NCBI GenBank assembly: GCA_050260015.1
Contig: JBLNBN010000002.1
Span: 1-49,612, forward strand
Direction: 5' to 3'
DNA: 49,612 bases
Source: JBLNBN01 sp050260015
GTDB taxonomy: Bacteria; Bacteroidota; Ignavibacteria; Kapaibacteriales; UBA2268
Under the pieces are notes generated by a model. That model was not told the origin of the DNA. It saw nothing but the letters and a program-made list of their open reading frames with translations, and did not search any database. The position numbers and the translations under genes are program-made. Each line of letters begins with the position of its first letter. The stretch's first letter is position 1. Below are positions 42,109-49,612 of the stretch, piece by piece.

Positions 42109-43812
42109 ATGGTTTTCAATAAACTGAAGCCATTTTGGCTTGCCGTATCTTTATTTGCGGCTATTGGCAGCGCGCGAGCAAGCGAGAAACCCCAATTAAT
42201 AGGTATTGCCGAGCAAGAGCTATTCCGTTCCTACGAGAGCCTTAAATCCGGCTCTGTTCCCGTTTATTATATCGCTTACGGTATAACGGATAAAGTTTCC
42301 TATACTTTGACGGGATCCTTTGGCAGCCTTAAAAACGAGGAAAAAAAGAAATACCGAACTGTTGATATAGATTTGCGGGTCGGCGACCCCAAGTTCGACA
42401 ATACGCATATCATCCGGGGCAACCCGTTCGAGTTTGGCAGCGGATCGGCTTACGCCAATCTCCCGATAGAAAACAACGAAAGCGCTATCCGCACCGCCAT
42501 TTGGCAGGCGACCGATCGTACGTACAAGGATGCGATAGAACGTTACGAGAAGGCTACGACGAACCAAAAAGTAAAAGTTACCGAAGAGGATTCCTCGGCG
42601 GATTTCTCCAGCGAGCCCGCGCGCGAGTGGTACGACGCGCCCAAGCCTGTTTCCTTCGATACGGCTTCCTTTTCCGCGAAGGTCCGTCGCCTATCCCAAA
42701 AATTCGACGGAATAAATTGGCTCTACGAGGGGAGCGTATACTTTACCGCGACAAATACGGGCAAGTACTTCGTTTCCACTGAGAATAACAAAATCGCTGA
42801 ATATGACAACGCATACCGCATATTCGTAAGCGCTATGACGAAAGCTGACGACGGCATGACGTTGCCTCTCTATAAATCCTATTTCTCTTTTACGCCCGAA
42901 GGACTGCCCTCCGAAGCGGTAATCGCTCGCGACATCGATTCTATGATAGTATTACTGAAGAGATTGCGCACGGCTCCTACTGCTGAGACGTTCACCGGCC
43001 CGGCTATACTTTCAGGCGAGGCTGCGGGCGTTTTCTTCCACGAGATTTACGGGCATAGAATAGAGGGGCACCGGGAGAAGGATCCTAATGCCAGCCAAAC
43101 GTTTAAAGGTTCCGTCGGTAAGAAGATTTTGCCTGATTTTATAGACGTAACCATGGACCCCACTATAAAGACTTATAAGGGCCGCGAGCTTTCCGGCTAC
43201 TACGAATACGACGACGAGGGCGTTAAGTCTCAAAAAGTAGTTACGGTCGAGCGCGGCGTATTCAGGAGCTTCCTAATGTCCCGCTCGCCGATTACAAATT
43301 TCGAGCATTCGAACGGCCACGGCAGAAGACAAGCTGGCTATAAGGCGGTTTCAAGGCAATCTAACTTAATAGTGGACGCGGAAAAGACTACTACCCGCGA
43401 TTCGTTGCGGCTTGGTTTAAAGAAATTAGCTCGCGAGCAGGGAAAAGAGTACGGCTTAATGTTCGACGTCGTTACAGGCGGCTTTACGTTCACCAGCAGG
43501 AGGATCCCTAACGCGTTTAACGTTATGCCGCTCGTGGTTTATAAGGTTTATGCGGACAACCGCCCTGACGAACTTGTAAGAGGCGTCGATTTAATTGGCA
43601 CTCCGCTAACCACGTTTTCCAATATAGTCGCGGCCGCGGACGACTTCGGCGTGTTCAACGGCATCTGCGGCGCCGAGAGCGGCGGAGTACCGGTTTCGGC
43701 TTGCTCGCCGAGCTTGCTCGTATCGTCCATCGAAGTTCAGAAAAAGCAAAAATCTCAAGCGAAATTACCTATATTGGACGCTCCCATACAAACCGTTAAG
43801 CAGTTGCCATAA
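42109..43812 (+). CDS. Exported TldD-like metalloprotease (U62/PmbA-TldD family), active-site subunit
   Basis: A 567-residue TldD/PmbA family protein with a signal peptide (MVFNKLKPFWLAVSLFAAIG, cleaved near ARA-SE). The zinc site HExxxH is intact: H311, E312 and H316 in GVFFHEIYGHRIEGH. The third ligand of TldD-type enzymes is likely C520 in GICGAESGGVPVSA. In E. coli, cytosolic TldD/TldE degrade unfolded peptides and mature microcins; this one should act in the periplasm. An N-terminal region of about 200 residues precedes the family core. RBS AAGGAG stands before the ATG. The partner gene starts 18 bp downstream. Confidence 0.88.
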   Translation: MVFNKLKPFWLAVSLFAAIGSARASEKPQLIGIAEQELFRSYESLKSGSVPVYYIAYGITDKVSYTLTGSFGSLKNEEKKKYRTVDIDLRVGDPKFDNTHIIRGNPFEFGSGSAYANLPIENNESAIRTAIWQATDRTYKDAIERYEKATTNQKVKVTEEDSSADFSSEPAREWYDAPKPVSFDTASFSAKVRRLSQKFDGINWLYEGSVYFTATNTGKYFVSTENNKIAEYDNAYRIFVSAMTKADDGMTLPLYKSYFSFTPEGLPSEAVIARDIDSMIVLLKRLRTAPTAETFTGPAILSGEAAGVFFHEIYGHRIEGHREKDPNASQTFKGSVGKKILPDFIDVTMDPTIKTYKGRELSGYYEYDDEGVKSQKVVTVERGVFRSFLMSRSPITNFEHSNGHGRRQAGYKAVSRQSNLIVDAEKTTTRDSLRLGLKKLAREQGKEYGLMFDVVTGGFTFTSRRIPNAFNVMPLVVYKVYADNRPDELVRGVDLIGTPLTTFSNIVAAADDFGVFNGICGAESGGVPVSACSPSLLVSSIEVQKKQKSQAKLPILDAPIQTVKQLP

Positions 43813-43830
43813 TCAATCAGGATAAATAAA

Positions 43831-45603
43831 ATGAAAAATATAAAGTTATATGCTATAGCGCTGATGATTTGCGCAATTCCCGGCCTGGGCTTCGCTTCTA
43901 ATTCGGACGAAGATATACTTCGAGCTATGCAGGACGAGCTGTCACGCTCGATGAAAGAATTGCGTTTAGAATCCTTAAAGAAGCCTTATTTCATAGAGTA
44001 TACTATTAAAGTGCGCGACAGCCATTCCGCGCAGGCGTCGCTCGGCGCGCTAGCCGCGAACGATAATGAAAGAAGCGCCCAATTGACTGTAAACGTTCGC
44101 GTCGGATCTGAAAATTTCGACAACACCAACTTCTTTGACGTAGGCCTGGGCTTCTTCGGCAGCAGCGACGACGAAGAATCCTTTAAAAGTAGGGATATCC
44201 CGATAGAACTCAGCTACGGCGCGCTTCGCCGCGAGCTTTGGCTGGCGACGGACGCAGCATACAAGCAGGCAGCCGAGATTCTTTCAAAGAAAGAAGCGTC
44301 CTATAAAAATCGAATTCGGAAGGATACGACCCCCGATTTCAGTTTTCCTGCTAAAAAAGTATTCAACGAGATTTCCCAAGAAGATATTCCATCATTCAAC
44401 AACGCATCCTATGCGGAATTGATTAAAAAAGTATCGGATATATTTAATAAGTATCCAAAAGTATTTACTTCTAAGGTGGGATTTGAGTACCTGCCGGTTA
44501 AGACTTATTACGTCAACAGCGAAGGCTCGAAGTACGTCAAGGTAAATCATTTCGCCGGCATCGAGGCGTCGTGCTTTACCCAGGCCGAGGACGGTATGCC
44601 CCTTTCGCAGTACTTTACCGCCTATGCGGACAAGCCGGAGAATCTACCTGCAGCCGATTCTATCGCGCGAGCTGTCGAATCAATCGCAAAGAACCTGACC
44701 GATATGCGCGACGCTAGCGTGCTCGACGATTCGTACTCCGGCCCGGTATTATTTTCCGGGCAGGCCGCCGGCGAGCTTTTCGCGCAATTCTTCCTGCCAA
44801 ATTTAGTCGCGCAACGCGAGATCTCCTCCGAAGGCGGATTCAGCGCTACCGGCGATCGAAACAATGCGTTTCAAACTAAAATTGGCGGCAGGGTATTGCC
44901 GGAATTTATTTCCGTAACGGCCAAGCCGACGGATAAAGCTTTTGGCAAAACCCCGCTCGTCGGCAGCTATTTGTTGGACGACGAAGGCACGCCCGCTCAG
45001 GACGTAAATTTAGTCGTAAAAGGGTACCTAAAGACCCTATTAAGCTCCAGGACGCCCATTAAGCGAGTTACGGAGAGCAACGGCCACAAGCGCGGCGGCG
45101 CGCCTATGCTTAGCTCCTTGTTTATCGAATCCTCCAAGCCCTCGACCGATAAAGAGCTAAAGGCAAGATTCATTAAGCTGTTAAAGGACCGCGACCTGCC
45201 GTTCGGGATTTTCGTCAATAAAGTAATGAACTCGAACGTATTCCAGACTTCGATCTATAATCTTTCCGGCGCCGGGTTCGACGTTTCTTTCAGCAATTCA
45301 AAAATGCAGATAGTAGAAGCGTATAAGCTATACCCCGACGGCAAAATGGAAATACTCCGCGGAGTGGAGGCGCAAGGCATAGCCCCGGCCAGCTTTAAGG
45401 ACATAATCGCGACGGGGAATACTTCCTACGCGATGAACTACCTCGCACCGGCAGTAGTTTCCTCGTTCGTTACGGGCGGAGAAATGTACCAGGGGGCGAG
45501 CGTCGTTACGCCTTCAATTCTTTTGGAAGACGCTGAAATTAAGCCGCTCGACGGGAATTTCCATAAATTACCGACTATAACCAACCCGCTTTCGGGTAAA
45601 TAA
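43831..45603 (+). CDS. Exported TldE-like partner lacking the metal site
   Basis: A 590-residue paralogue of the upstream gene, also with a signal peptide (MKNIKLYAIALMICAIPGLG). The family core aligns block by block: GPVLFSGQAAGELFAQFFLP replaces the HExxxH helix, GGRVLPEFISVTAKPT, GSYLLDDEGTPAQDVNLV and SRTPIKRVTESNGHKRGG match. But no His-Glu-x-x-x-His and no cysteine equivalent to the partner's C520 is present. This matches the TldE role, a subunit that lacks the zinc site but is needed for the heterodimer. The tight 18-bp spacing supports a complex. An inferred substrate would be periplasmic peptides. Confidence 0.85.
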   Translation: MKNIKLYAIALMICAIPGLGFASNSDEDILRAMQDELSRSMKELRLESLKKPYFIEYTIKVRDSHSAQASLGALAANDNERSAQLTVNVRVGSENFDNTNFFDVGLGFFGSSDDEESFKSRDIPIELSYGALRRELWLATDAAYKQAAEILSKKEASYKNRIRKDTTPDFSFPAKKVFNEISQEDIPSFNNASYAELIKKVSDIFNKYPKVFTSKVGFEYLPVKTYYVNSEGSKYVKVNHFAGIEASCFTQAEDGMPLSQYFTAYADKPENLPAADSIARAVESIAKNLTDMRDASVLDDSYSGPVLFSGQAAGELFAQFFLPNLVAQREISSEGGFSATGDRNNAFQTKIGGRVLPEFISVTAKPTDKAFGKTPLVGSYLLDDEGTPAQDVNLVVKGYLKTLLSSRTPIKRVTESNGHKRGGAPMLSSLFIESSKPSTDKELKARFIKLLKDRDLPFGIFVNKVMNSNVFQTSIYNLSGAGFDVSFSNSKMQIVEAYKLYPDGKMEILRGVEAQGIAPASFKDIIATGNTSYAMNYLAPAVVSSFVTGGEMYQGASVVTPSILLEDAEIKPLDGNFHKLPTITNPLSGK

Positions 45604-45650
45604 TAAAGTTTCGAACATTTTTCAACTTAGAAAACAAGACAGGAGAGTAA

Positions 45651-46769
45651 ATGAAAAAATACCGTATAGCATGGCTGCCCGGCGACGGAGTAGGCGTTGA
45701 AGTTTTAGAAGCGGCGAAGATAGTTCTCGACGCGCTCGATTTTAACGCTGAATATGTTCATGGCGATATTGGGTGGGAATTCTGGCAAAAAGAAGGCGAC
45801 GCTTTCCCGGCTCGCACAATCGATTTATTGAATAATGTCGACGCCGCTATGTTCGGCGCGATAACTTCAAAACCCGTAAAGCAGGCCGAGCTCGAGCTCG
45901 TACCCGAATTACGCGGCCAGGGACTCATATATCGCTCGCCGATAGTTCGCATGCGGCAATTGTTCGATCTCTATATCTGCCTGCGCCCCTGCAAGGCGTA
46001 TCCCGGCAATCCTTTGAACTATCGCGACACGACGGACATCGTTGTGTTCCGCGAGAATACCGAGGACATGTACTGCGGCGTTGAATTCAATCCAGTTCCC
46101 GAGCAGCTTTCGCAAGTTTTGAAGGATCTCTCCAAACCGTTCGCAAAATTCGCCGAGCTTAAAGGAGACGAATATGCGGTCTCCTGCAAGATCAACACGG
46201 CCAAGGGCTCGGAAAAAATAATCCGCGCCGCTTTCGAATTCGCTCGCAAGTTCGGTCGTAAGAAGGTTACTATAGTCCACAAGGCGAACGTCGTTCGCGC
46301 GACCGACGGCCTATTCTTCGAAATGGCCCAGCAAGTTCACAGGGACTTCCCCGAGATCCAGATGGACGACGCGAACATCGACGCAATGACGATGTGGCTA
46401 ATGAAGAACCCGGAGAACTACGACGTGCTCGTCGCTCCGAACCTCTACGGCGACATAATAAGCGACCTTGCGGCCCAGATGGTCGGCGGCCTCGGCTTCG
46501 GCTGCTCGGGCAATATCGGCGAGAAGTTGGCCGTATTCGAACCTTCGCACGGTTCCGCGCCGAAGTATACGGGTCTCTATAAAGTCAACCCTATCGCTAC
46601 CATATTGGCCGCGAAGATGATGCTCGATTGGCTGGGCGAACCCGAATTAGGCGAACGCGTAGAGCGCGCCACCGCCGAAGTCATTAAGGAAGGCAAGGTC
46701 AGAACGTACGATATGGGCGGCTCCGCAACGACGCTCGATATCGCCCGCGCCATAGCTGAAAAGCTGTAA
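45651..46769 (+). CDS. Isocitrate/isopropylmalate dehydrogenase family protein
   Basis: A 372-residue beta-decarboxylating dehydrogenase. Family blocks are WLPGDGVGVEVLEAAKIVLD, IVRMRQLFDLYICLRPCKAY, VVFRENTEDMYCGVEF, NLYGDIISDLAAQMVGGLGF and EPSHGSAPKYTG. ENTEDMY and the decorated active-site region fit an NAD-type isocitrate dehydrogenase better than a LeuB, whose leu neighbours are missing here. PKYTG is an NADP-like feature, while TYDMGGSAT at the end is more NAD-like, so the cofactor is open. RBS AGGAG precedes the ATG. A terminator follows. Confidence 0.82.
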   Translation: MKKYRIAWLPGDGVGVEVLEAAKIVLDALDFNAEYVHGDIGWEFWQKEGDAFPARTIDLLNNVDAAMFGAITSKPVKQAELELVPELRGQGLIYRSPIVRMRQLFDLYICLRPCKAYPGNPLNYRDTTDIVVFRENTEDMYCGVEFNPVPEQLSQVLKDLSKPFAKFAELKGDEYAVSCKINTAKGSEKIIRAAFEFARKFGRKKVTIVHKANVVRATDGLFFEMAQQVHRDFPEIQMDDANIDAMTMWLMKNPENYDVLVAPNLYGDIISDLAAQMVGGLGFGCSGNIGEKLAVFEPSHGSAPKYTGLYKVNPIATILAAKMMLDWLGEPELGERVERATAEVIKEGKVRTYDMGGSATTLDIARAIAEKL

Positions 46770-46793
46770 TTTTAATCTAATAAGAAATTAAAG

Positions 46794-46825
46794 AAGGCAA
46801 GTCTCGAAAGGGGCTTGCCTTTTTT
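46794..46825 (+). terminator. Rho-independent terminator after the dehydrogenase gene
   Basis: AAGGCAAG at 46794-46801 pairs with CTTGCCTT at 46814-46821, followed by a T-run to 46825. Confidence 0.85.
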
Positions 46826-46861
46826 CATTTATCATTTATCATTTATCATTGATCATTTATC
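46826..46861. repeat. Tandem 7-bp repeat CATTTAT
   Basis: Five consecutive units of CATTTAT start at 46826, with the fourth changed to CATTGAT, directly after the terminator. Heptamer arrays of this kind vary in copy number by slippage. Confidence 0.85.
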
Positions 46862-46925
46862 GGGCGCGTCACAAGATTTTATGCTTGAAAATGGCGCGCA
46901 TGCGCTTGGTATAGAAACACTCGTC

Positions 46926-47024
46926 GTCCCCGCGGAGGCGGGGACCCAAAGAGATCATAGATTACGGGCCTGGCGCCCGGAATGACTCTACCATACATTG
47001 AGGGCGGACACATTGGTCCGCCCT
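46926..47024. repeat. Cluster of GC-rich hairpins, probably interspersed repeat elements
   Basis: Three stems stand side by side: GTCCCCGC/GCGGGGAC (46926-46945, GGAG loop), CGGGC/GCCCG (46965-46979) and AGGGCGGAC/GTCCGCCCT (47001-47024, ACATTG loop). The stretch also shows the GTCxTCCC ... GGAATGAC ends known from short palindromic intergenic repeats in many bacteria. This non-coding gap between two convergent genes holds no open frame of note. Confidence 0.65.
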
Positions 47025-47061
47025 TACGCTCAATCAATAATAAACCAATAATAATTAACAA

Positions 47062-49335
47062 TTACTTCTTCAGCATCATCCCCGTCGAAGAGCCGATCCT
47101 CACGTTATACGCGCCGGGCGGCAGGGAAGCGACGGAAATCCTATCCCCGGTAAATTCTCCCGAGAGGACTTCCTGGCCCAAGATATTTAAAACCGTAAAA
47201 CGACGGTCAGAGCCGCGGTAATTCGAAATCGATATGAAATCTCCCGCCGGGTTCGGGAAAATGGTAAGGCTTTGCGGTTCTTTCCTTTCATCGGGAGCGG
47301 AGAGGAAATCGCTAATTTTGGCGCGATAAATAGCGTCGCCGTCGGGACCGTACAAACCGGAAGCCGAACCGCAGAAGATATAATCTCCCGAAGCGGCGAA
47401 TTTAGATATGTATAGTAATCTATTCGTTAACCCGTCGTTTATTTGCTTCCAGGTAATTCCTCTGTCTTCGCTAACAAATACGCCGTCTTTGAGCGTCGAT
47501 AGGAATACAAGATTATCAACCATTTTTATGGCAATAACCCAATTATCTTCTCCAAGCTTTAAATCGCCCGTTCTTTCAGTCCACGTATCCCCGTAATCGC
47601 TTGAGTAGTAAATTACGTCGTCCGAATAGAGGAAAATCTCATTTAAATAAACCTCCATGCATTTCTTGCCGTTTCGATTTATTTTTAAATCCTCTCCAAT
47701 CCTATGCCAGCTCATCCCCTCGTTTAAGGTGCGGTATAGCATACTATCCATTTGCGCATAAAGAATATCCCGATCTCCAAAGCCGGACGATACTTGAAAA
47801 TCTCTGATCCAATACCAGGGATATGGCAAGCCGTTATTTCCTCCGGCCCATTCAGTTCCGTTCCATAAAGACTTGGAAAAACCGATTGCAGCCGACATTG
47901 TAAAGATTTTACCGTTAGGGCCGAAGTATGCCCAATCTAAAAAATAATTGTCATGCCAGACCTCTTTGACTGTTTTCCAGCTCTCGCCTAAATCCGAAGA
48001 ATAGAACGCATCCCAATAAACTGTAAACAATAACTTATTATCGCCGGCAAACAGCCTGTATATATAATTTGTCTTAATGTTTAGCGGCTTCCATGTTACG
48101 CCGTAATCAGTAGACCTATAGACGCTGTAACCGTATTCCCCGAGCAGCGTATCCCCGTGAGTAGCTACGTACAAATCCCCGTCCATAGTAGCTATGTCGG
48201 AAACCTCGCCATAGTAAGGACCGCTATGGACCAATTTCCAGGTGAATCCGCTATCGATAGATTTATAAATACGGTTGTAAAATTCGTTATACGCTTCGGC
48301 GCCGTAATAATATATAAAGTCACTGCCAACTGGCGCTGAATCTGCTTGCATTTTATAAGCCTTCCATGTGTCGCCTATATCGTATGAAACGTAAAAACTA
48401 TCGGCTTTTACGACTATTAGCTTATCGCCGTTCGCGTATAGTTCTTTGTAATTATGCCCCTTAATCGGTTCGTTATTTCTCTCTATCCAAGTCTCGCCGT
48501 TGTCGGAGGTTGAAAAAATTCGATCGTCGTCGTGGTTGTCGCCCCAATAGTTCTTGGAAGCCAATACTATTTGATTAGAAACCATAACCATTTTTTCAGC
48601 CGCAAAATTTTTTAGTTTTTCGCTTATTTTTCTCCATGTTTCACCATAATTTGTAGAAAATAACAGAGCGCCATATGGAAGCTTGTAAATTAAATCATCT
48701 TTAATTATTATCCGAGATGGTATTGGCCCGCGGGGAATCAATCCCCCTTTTTTTTGCCAAGTCGCTCCATAATCGGAAGTAAGAAAAAAAGAGGTGTCAA
48801 TTTGTGTTATCGCTTTTTCTCCAATTGAGATTACACTCTTTATTTCTCCTTTCGGCAATCCATTATGAATGTCTGTCCATGTAATCCCTGAATCATTTGA
48901 TATATACGGTCCGCCGTTCTCACCATTAAGCGTGGCAATTATTTTATTTCCAATTATGGCGTAGTCCGATAGTTCAGAATTCTCGGGCATTCCGGGGAAG
49001 TTTTCAATCCAGGTAGAGCCGAAATCAGTCGAGATGTAATATATTGAGGGTATATATTGGTTGACTTTAAGAATAATAGTATTACCGAGAACGTCCGCTC
49101 TTACAATCCCATCGTTAACATAGTTAAAAGTAGTGTTTTGCCAGGTCTCACCTCTGTCTTTACTAACTTTAATTATGGAAACAGGAGAGTAAGGCCCTAA
49201 GCCAATTATCATCATCCTATCGCCGTCGCGCGCGGCAACAAAAAAGGGAGGATCGCTCTGCCAACCGGTTTTTTCCCACCGGGCAAAGGAAATCTGACAA
49301 TAAACGAAGATGAGGAGAAAAATAAACTTTTTCAT
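47062..49335 (-). CDS. Large secreted Asp-box (BNR) repeat protein with type IX sorting domain
   Basis: A 757-residue secreted protein. After a signal peptide (MKKFIFLLIFVYCQISFARW) I count about 13 Asp-box motifs of the form S-x-D-x-G-x-[TS]-W, for example SKDRGETW, STDFGSTW, TSDYGATW and SSDYGDTW. These repeats build a beta-propeller, as in sialidases and photosystem II assembly factor Ycf48-like proteins. No sialidase arginine triad (with FRIP) is visible, so a catalytic role is unlikely. The end is a T9SS type A sorting domain (SLTIFPNPAGDFISISN and YNVRIGSSTGMMLKK). The ATG at 49333-49335 was chosen because AAAGGCG precedes it and the signal peptide begins there. Confidence 0.9.
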   Translation of the reverse strand: MKKFIFLLIFVYCQISFARWEKTGWQSDPPFFVAARDGDRMMIIGLGPYSPVSIIKVSKDRGETWQNTTFNYVNDGIVRADVLGNTIILKVNQYIPSIYYISTDFGSTWIENFPGMPENSELSDYAIIGNKIIATLNGENGGPYISNDSGITWTDIHNGLPKGEIKSVISIGEKAITQIDTSFFLTSDYGATWQKKGGLIPRGPIPSRIIIKDDLIYKLPYGALLFSTNYGETWRKISEKLKNFAAEKMVMVSNQIVLASKNYWGDNHDDDRIFSTSDNGETWIERNNEPIKGHNYKELYANGDKLIVVKADSFYVSYDIGDTWKAYKMQADSAPVGSDFIYYYGAEAYNEFYNRIYKSIDSGFTWKLVHSGPYYGEVSDIATMDGDLYVATHGDTLLGEYGYSVYRSTDYGVTWKPLNIKTNYIYRLFAGDNKLLFTVYWDAFYSSDLGESWKTVKEVWHDNYFLDWAYFGPNGKIFTMSAAIGFSKSLWNGTEWAGGNNGLPYPWYWIRDFQVSSGFGDRDILYAQMDSMLYRTLNEGMSWHRIGEDLKINRNGKKCMEVYLNEIFLYSDDVIYYSSDYGDTWTERTGDLKLGEDNWVIAIKMVDNLVFLSTLKDGVFVSEDRGITWKQINDGLTNRLLYISKFAASGDYIFCGSASGLYGPDGDAIYRAKISDFLSAPDERKEPQSLTIFPNPAGDFISISNYRGSDRRFTVLNILGQEVLSGEFTGDRISVASLPPGAYNVRIGSSTGMMLKK

Positions 49336-49612
49336 GGGGACGCCTTTAATAAAGTTCATGGAATAAACTATAAAAAGCCGGTTCATTGTGCGTTAACTTA
49401 AGCAATATTTGCTAAGGGAGCAAGGGAAATTATCAATGCCCAAAAAATTAGAGGGAGCCGTAATAAAGTTTATTTATATATAGATCTTGAATCCCGCGGC
49501 TTCGCCGCGGCAGGGGGGGTAGGGGCTGGGACGGCGTTGGCTACTGACGTTGAACCGCTTCGCGGTTCGTAAGATTCGCGCTCTTTTATAAATTATTTGC
49601 GTCAAAAATCTA
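49336..49612. other. Non-coding end of window with two UUC-loop hairpins and a G-rich run
   Basis: No gene is supported here. Two 17-nt perfect hairpins with TTC loops (CCGCGGC/GCCGCGG at 49494-49510 and GAACCGC/GCGGTTC at 49552-49568) flank a run with seven G, four G and three G (49513-49530) that could form a G-quadruplex. The stretch nearest the BNR gene is AT-rich and likely holds its promoter. Confidence 0.6.

Noticed and set aside
47062..49335. Sialidase activity for the Asp-box protein
   Set aside because: Asp-boxes are plentiful but the FRIP motif and arginine triad of sialidases are not seen.

Overview
This window looks like a chromosomal segment of a Gram-negative bacterium from the Bacteroidota / Chlorobiota / Ignavibacteriota / Kapabacteria side of the tree (FCB group). 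Four things point that way. Two extracellular proteins end in a type IX secretion sorting domain. At least two promoters match the Bacteroidota pattern TTTG-N19/20-TAnnTTTG. The omega subunit is of the Bacteroidota type. The ATP synthase genes are split, with no beta or epsilon subunit here. The phylum-level placement is an inference. I see no rRNA, tRNA, CRISPR array, integrase or insertion sequence; this is mostly housekeeping chromosome.

Layout. 1-2133 (-): a secreted subtilisin cut by the window edge. 2258-4119: rpoZ (-), then a MerR-type regulator and a family 2 glycosyltransferase (+). 4255-9557 (+): ferredoxin, a YtcJ-like amidohydrolase, a YgjP/SprT-like metalloprotein, RNase R and riboflavin synthase. 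9759-15924 (+): a phosphate island made of an OprO/OprP-type porin and pstSCAB-phoU, with near-identical Pho-box-like promoters in front of the porin and pstS. 16147-20334 (+): two M16 zinc peptidases, the second exported. 20495-24409 (+): penicillin-binding protein 2 and the CstA transporter.

24481-40156 is a long minus-strand block. Read in its own direction it runs ftcD, family 4 uracil-DNA glycosylase, ddl, a PfkB (adenosine-type) kinase, an exported CBM9-like protein, atpZ, a small membrane protein, atpB, atpE, atpF, atpH, atpA, hldD, atpG, a T9SS-sorted endonuclease I and a TPR protein. Many junctions overlap or nearly touch. The heptose epimerase gene hldD sits between atpA and atpG, overlapping atpA by 4 bp, and the CBM9-like gene overlaps atpZ by 1 bp.

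40329-46769 (+): panD, a stand-alone GlmU-type uridyltransferase domain, methylmalonyl-CoA epimerase, a pair of exported TldD/TldE-like proteins (one with the metal site, one without) and an isocitrate/isopropylmalate-type dehydrogenase. The convergent gap 46770-47061 is full of repeats and hairpins. 47062-49335 (-) is a large Asp-box (BNR) protein with a T9SS sorting domain, and the last 277 bases are non-coding, with GC-rich hairpins and a G-rich run.

The strongest observations are the duplicated Pho-type promoter tying the porin to the Pst system, the enlarged PstC and PstA (a 51-bp tandem repeat in pstC), hldD inside the ATP synthase cluster, and the exported TldD/TldE-like pair. None of these is an obviously unknown system, but together they give specific, testable links.
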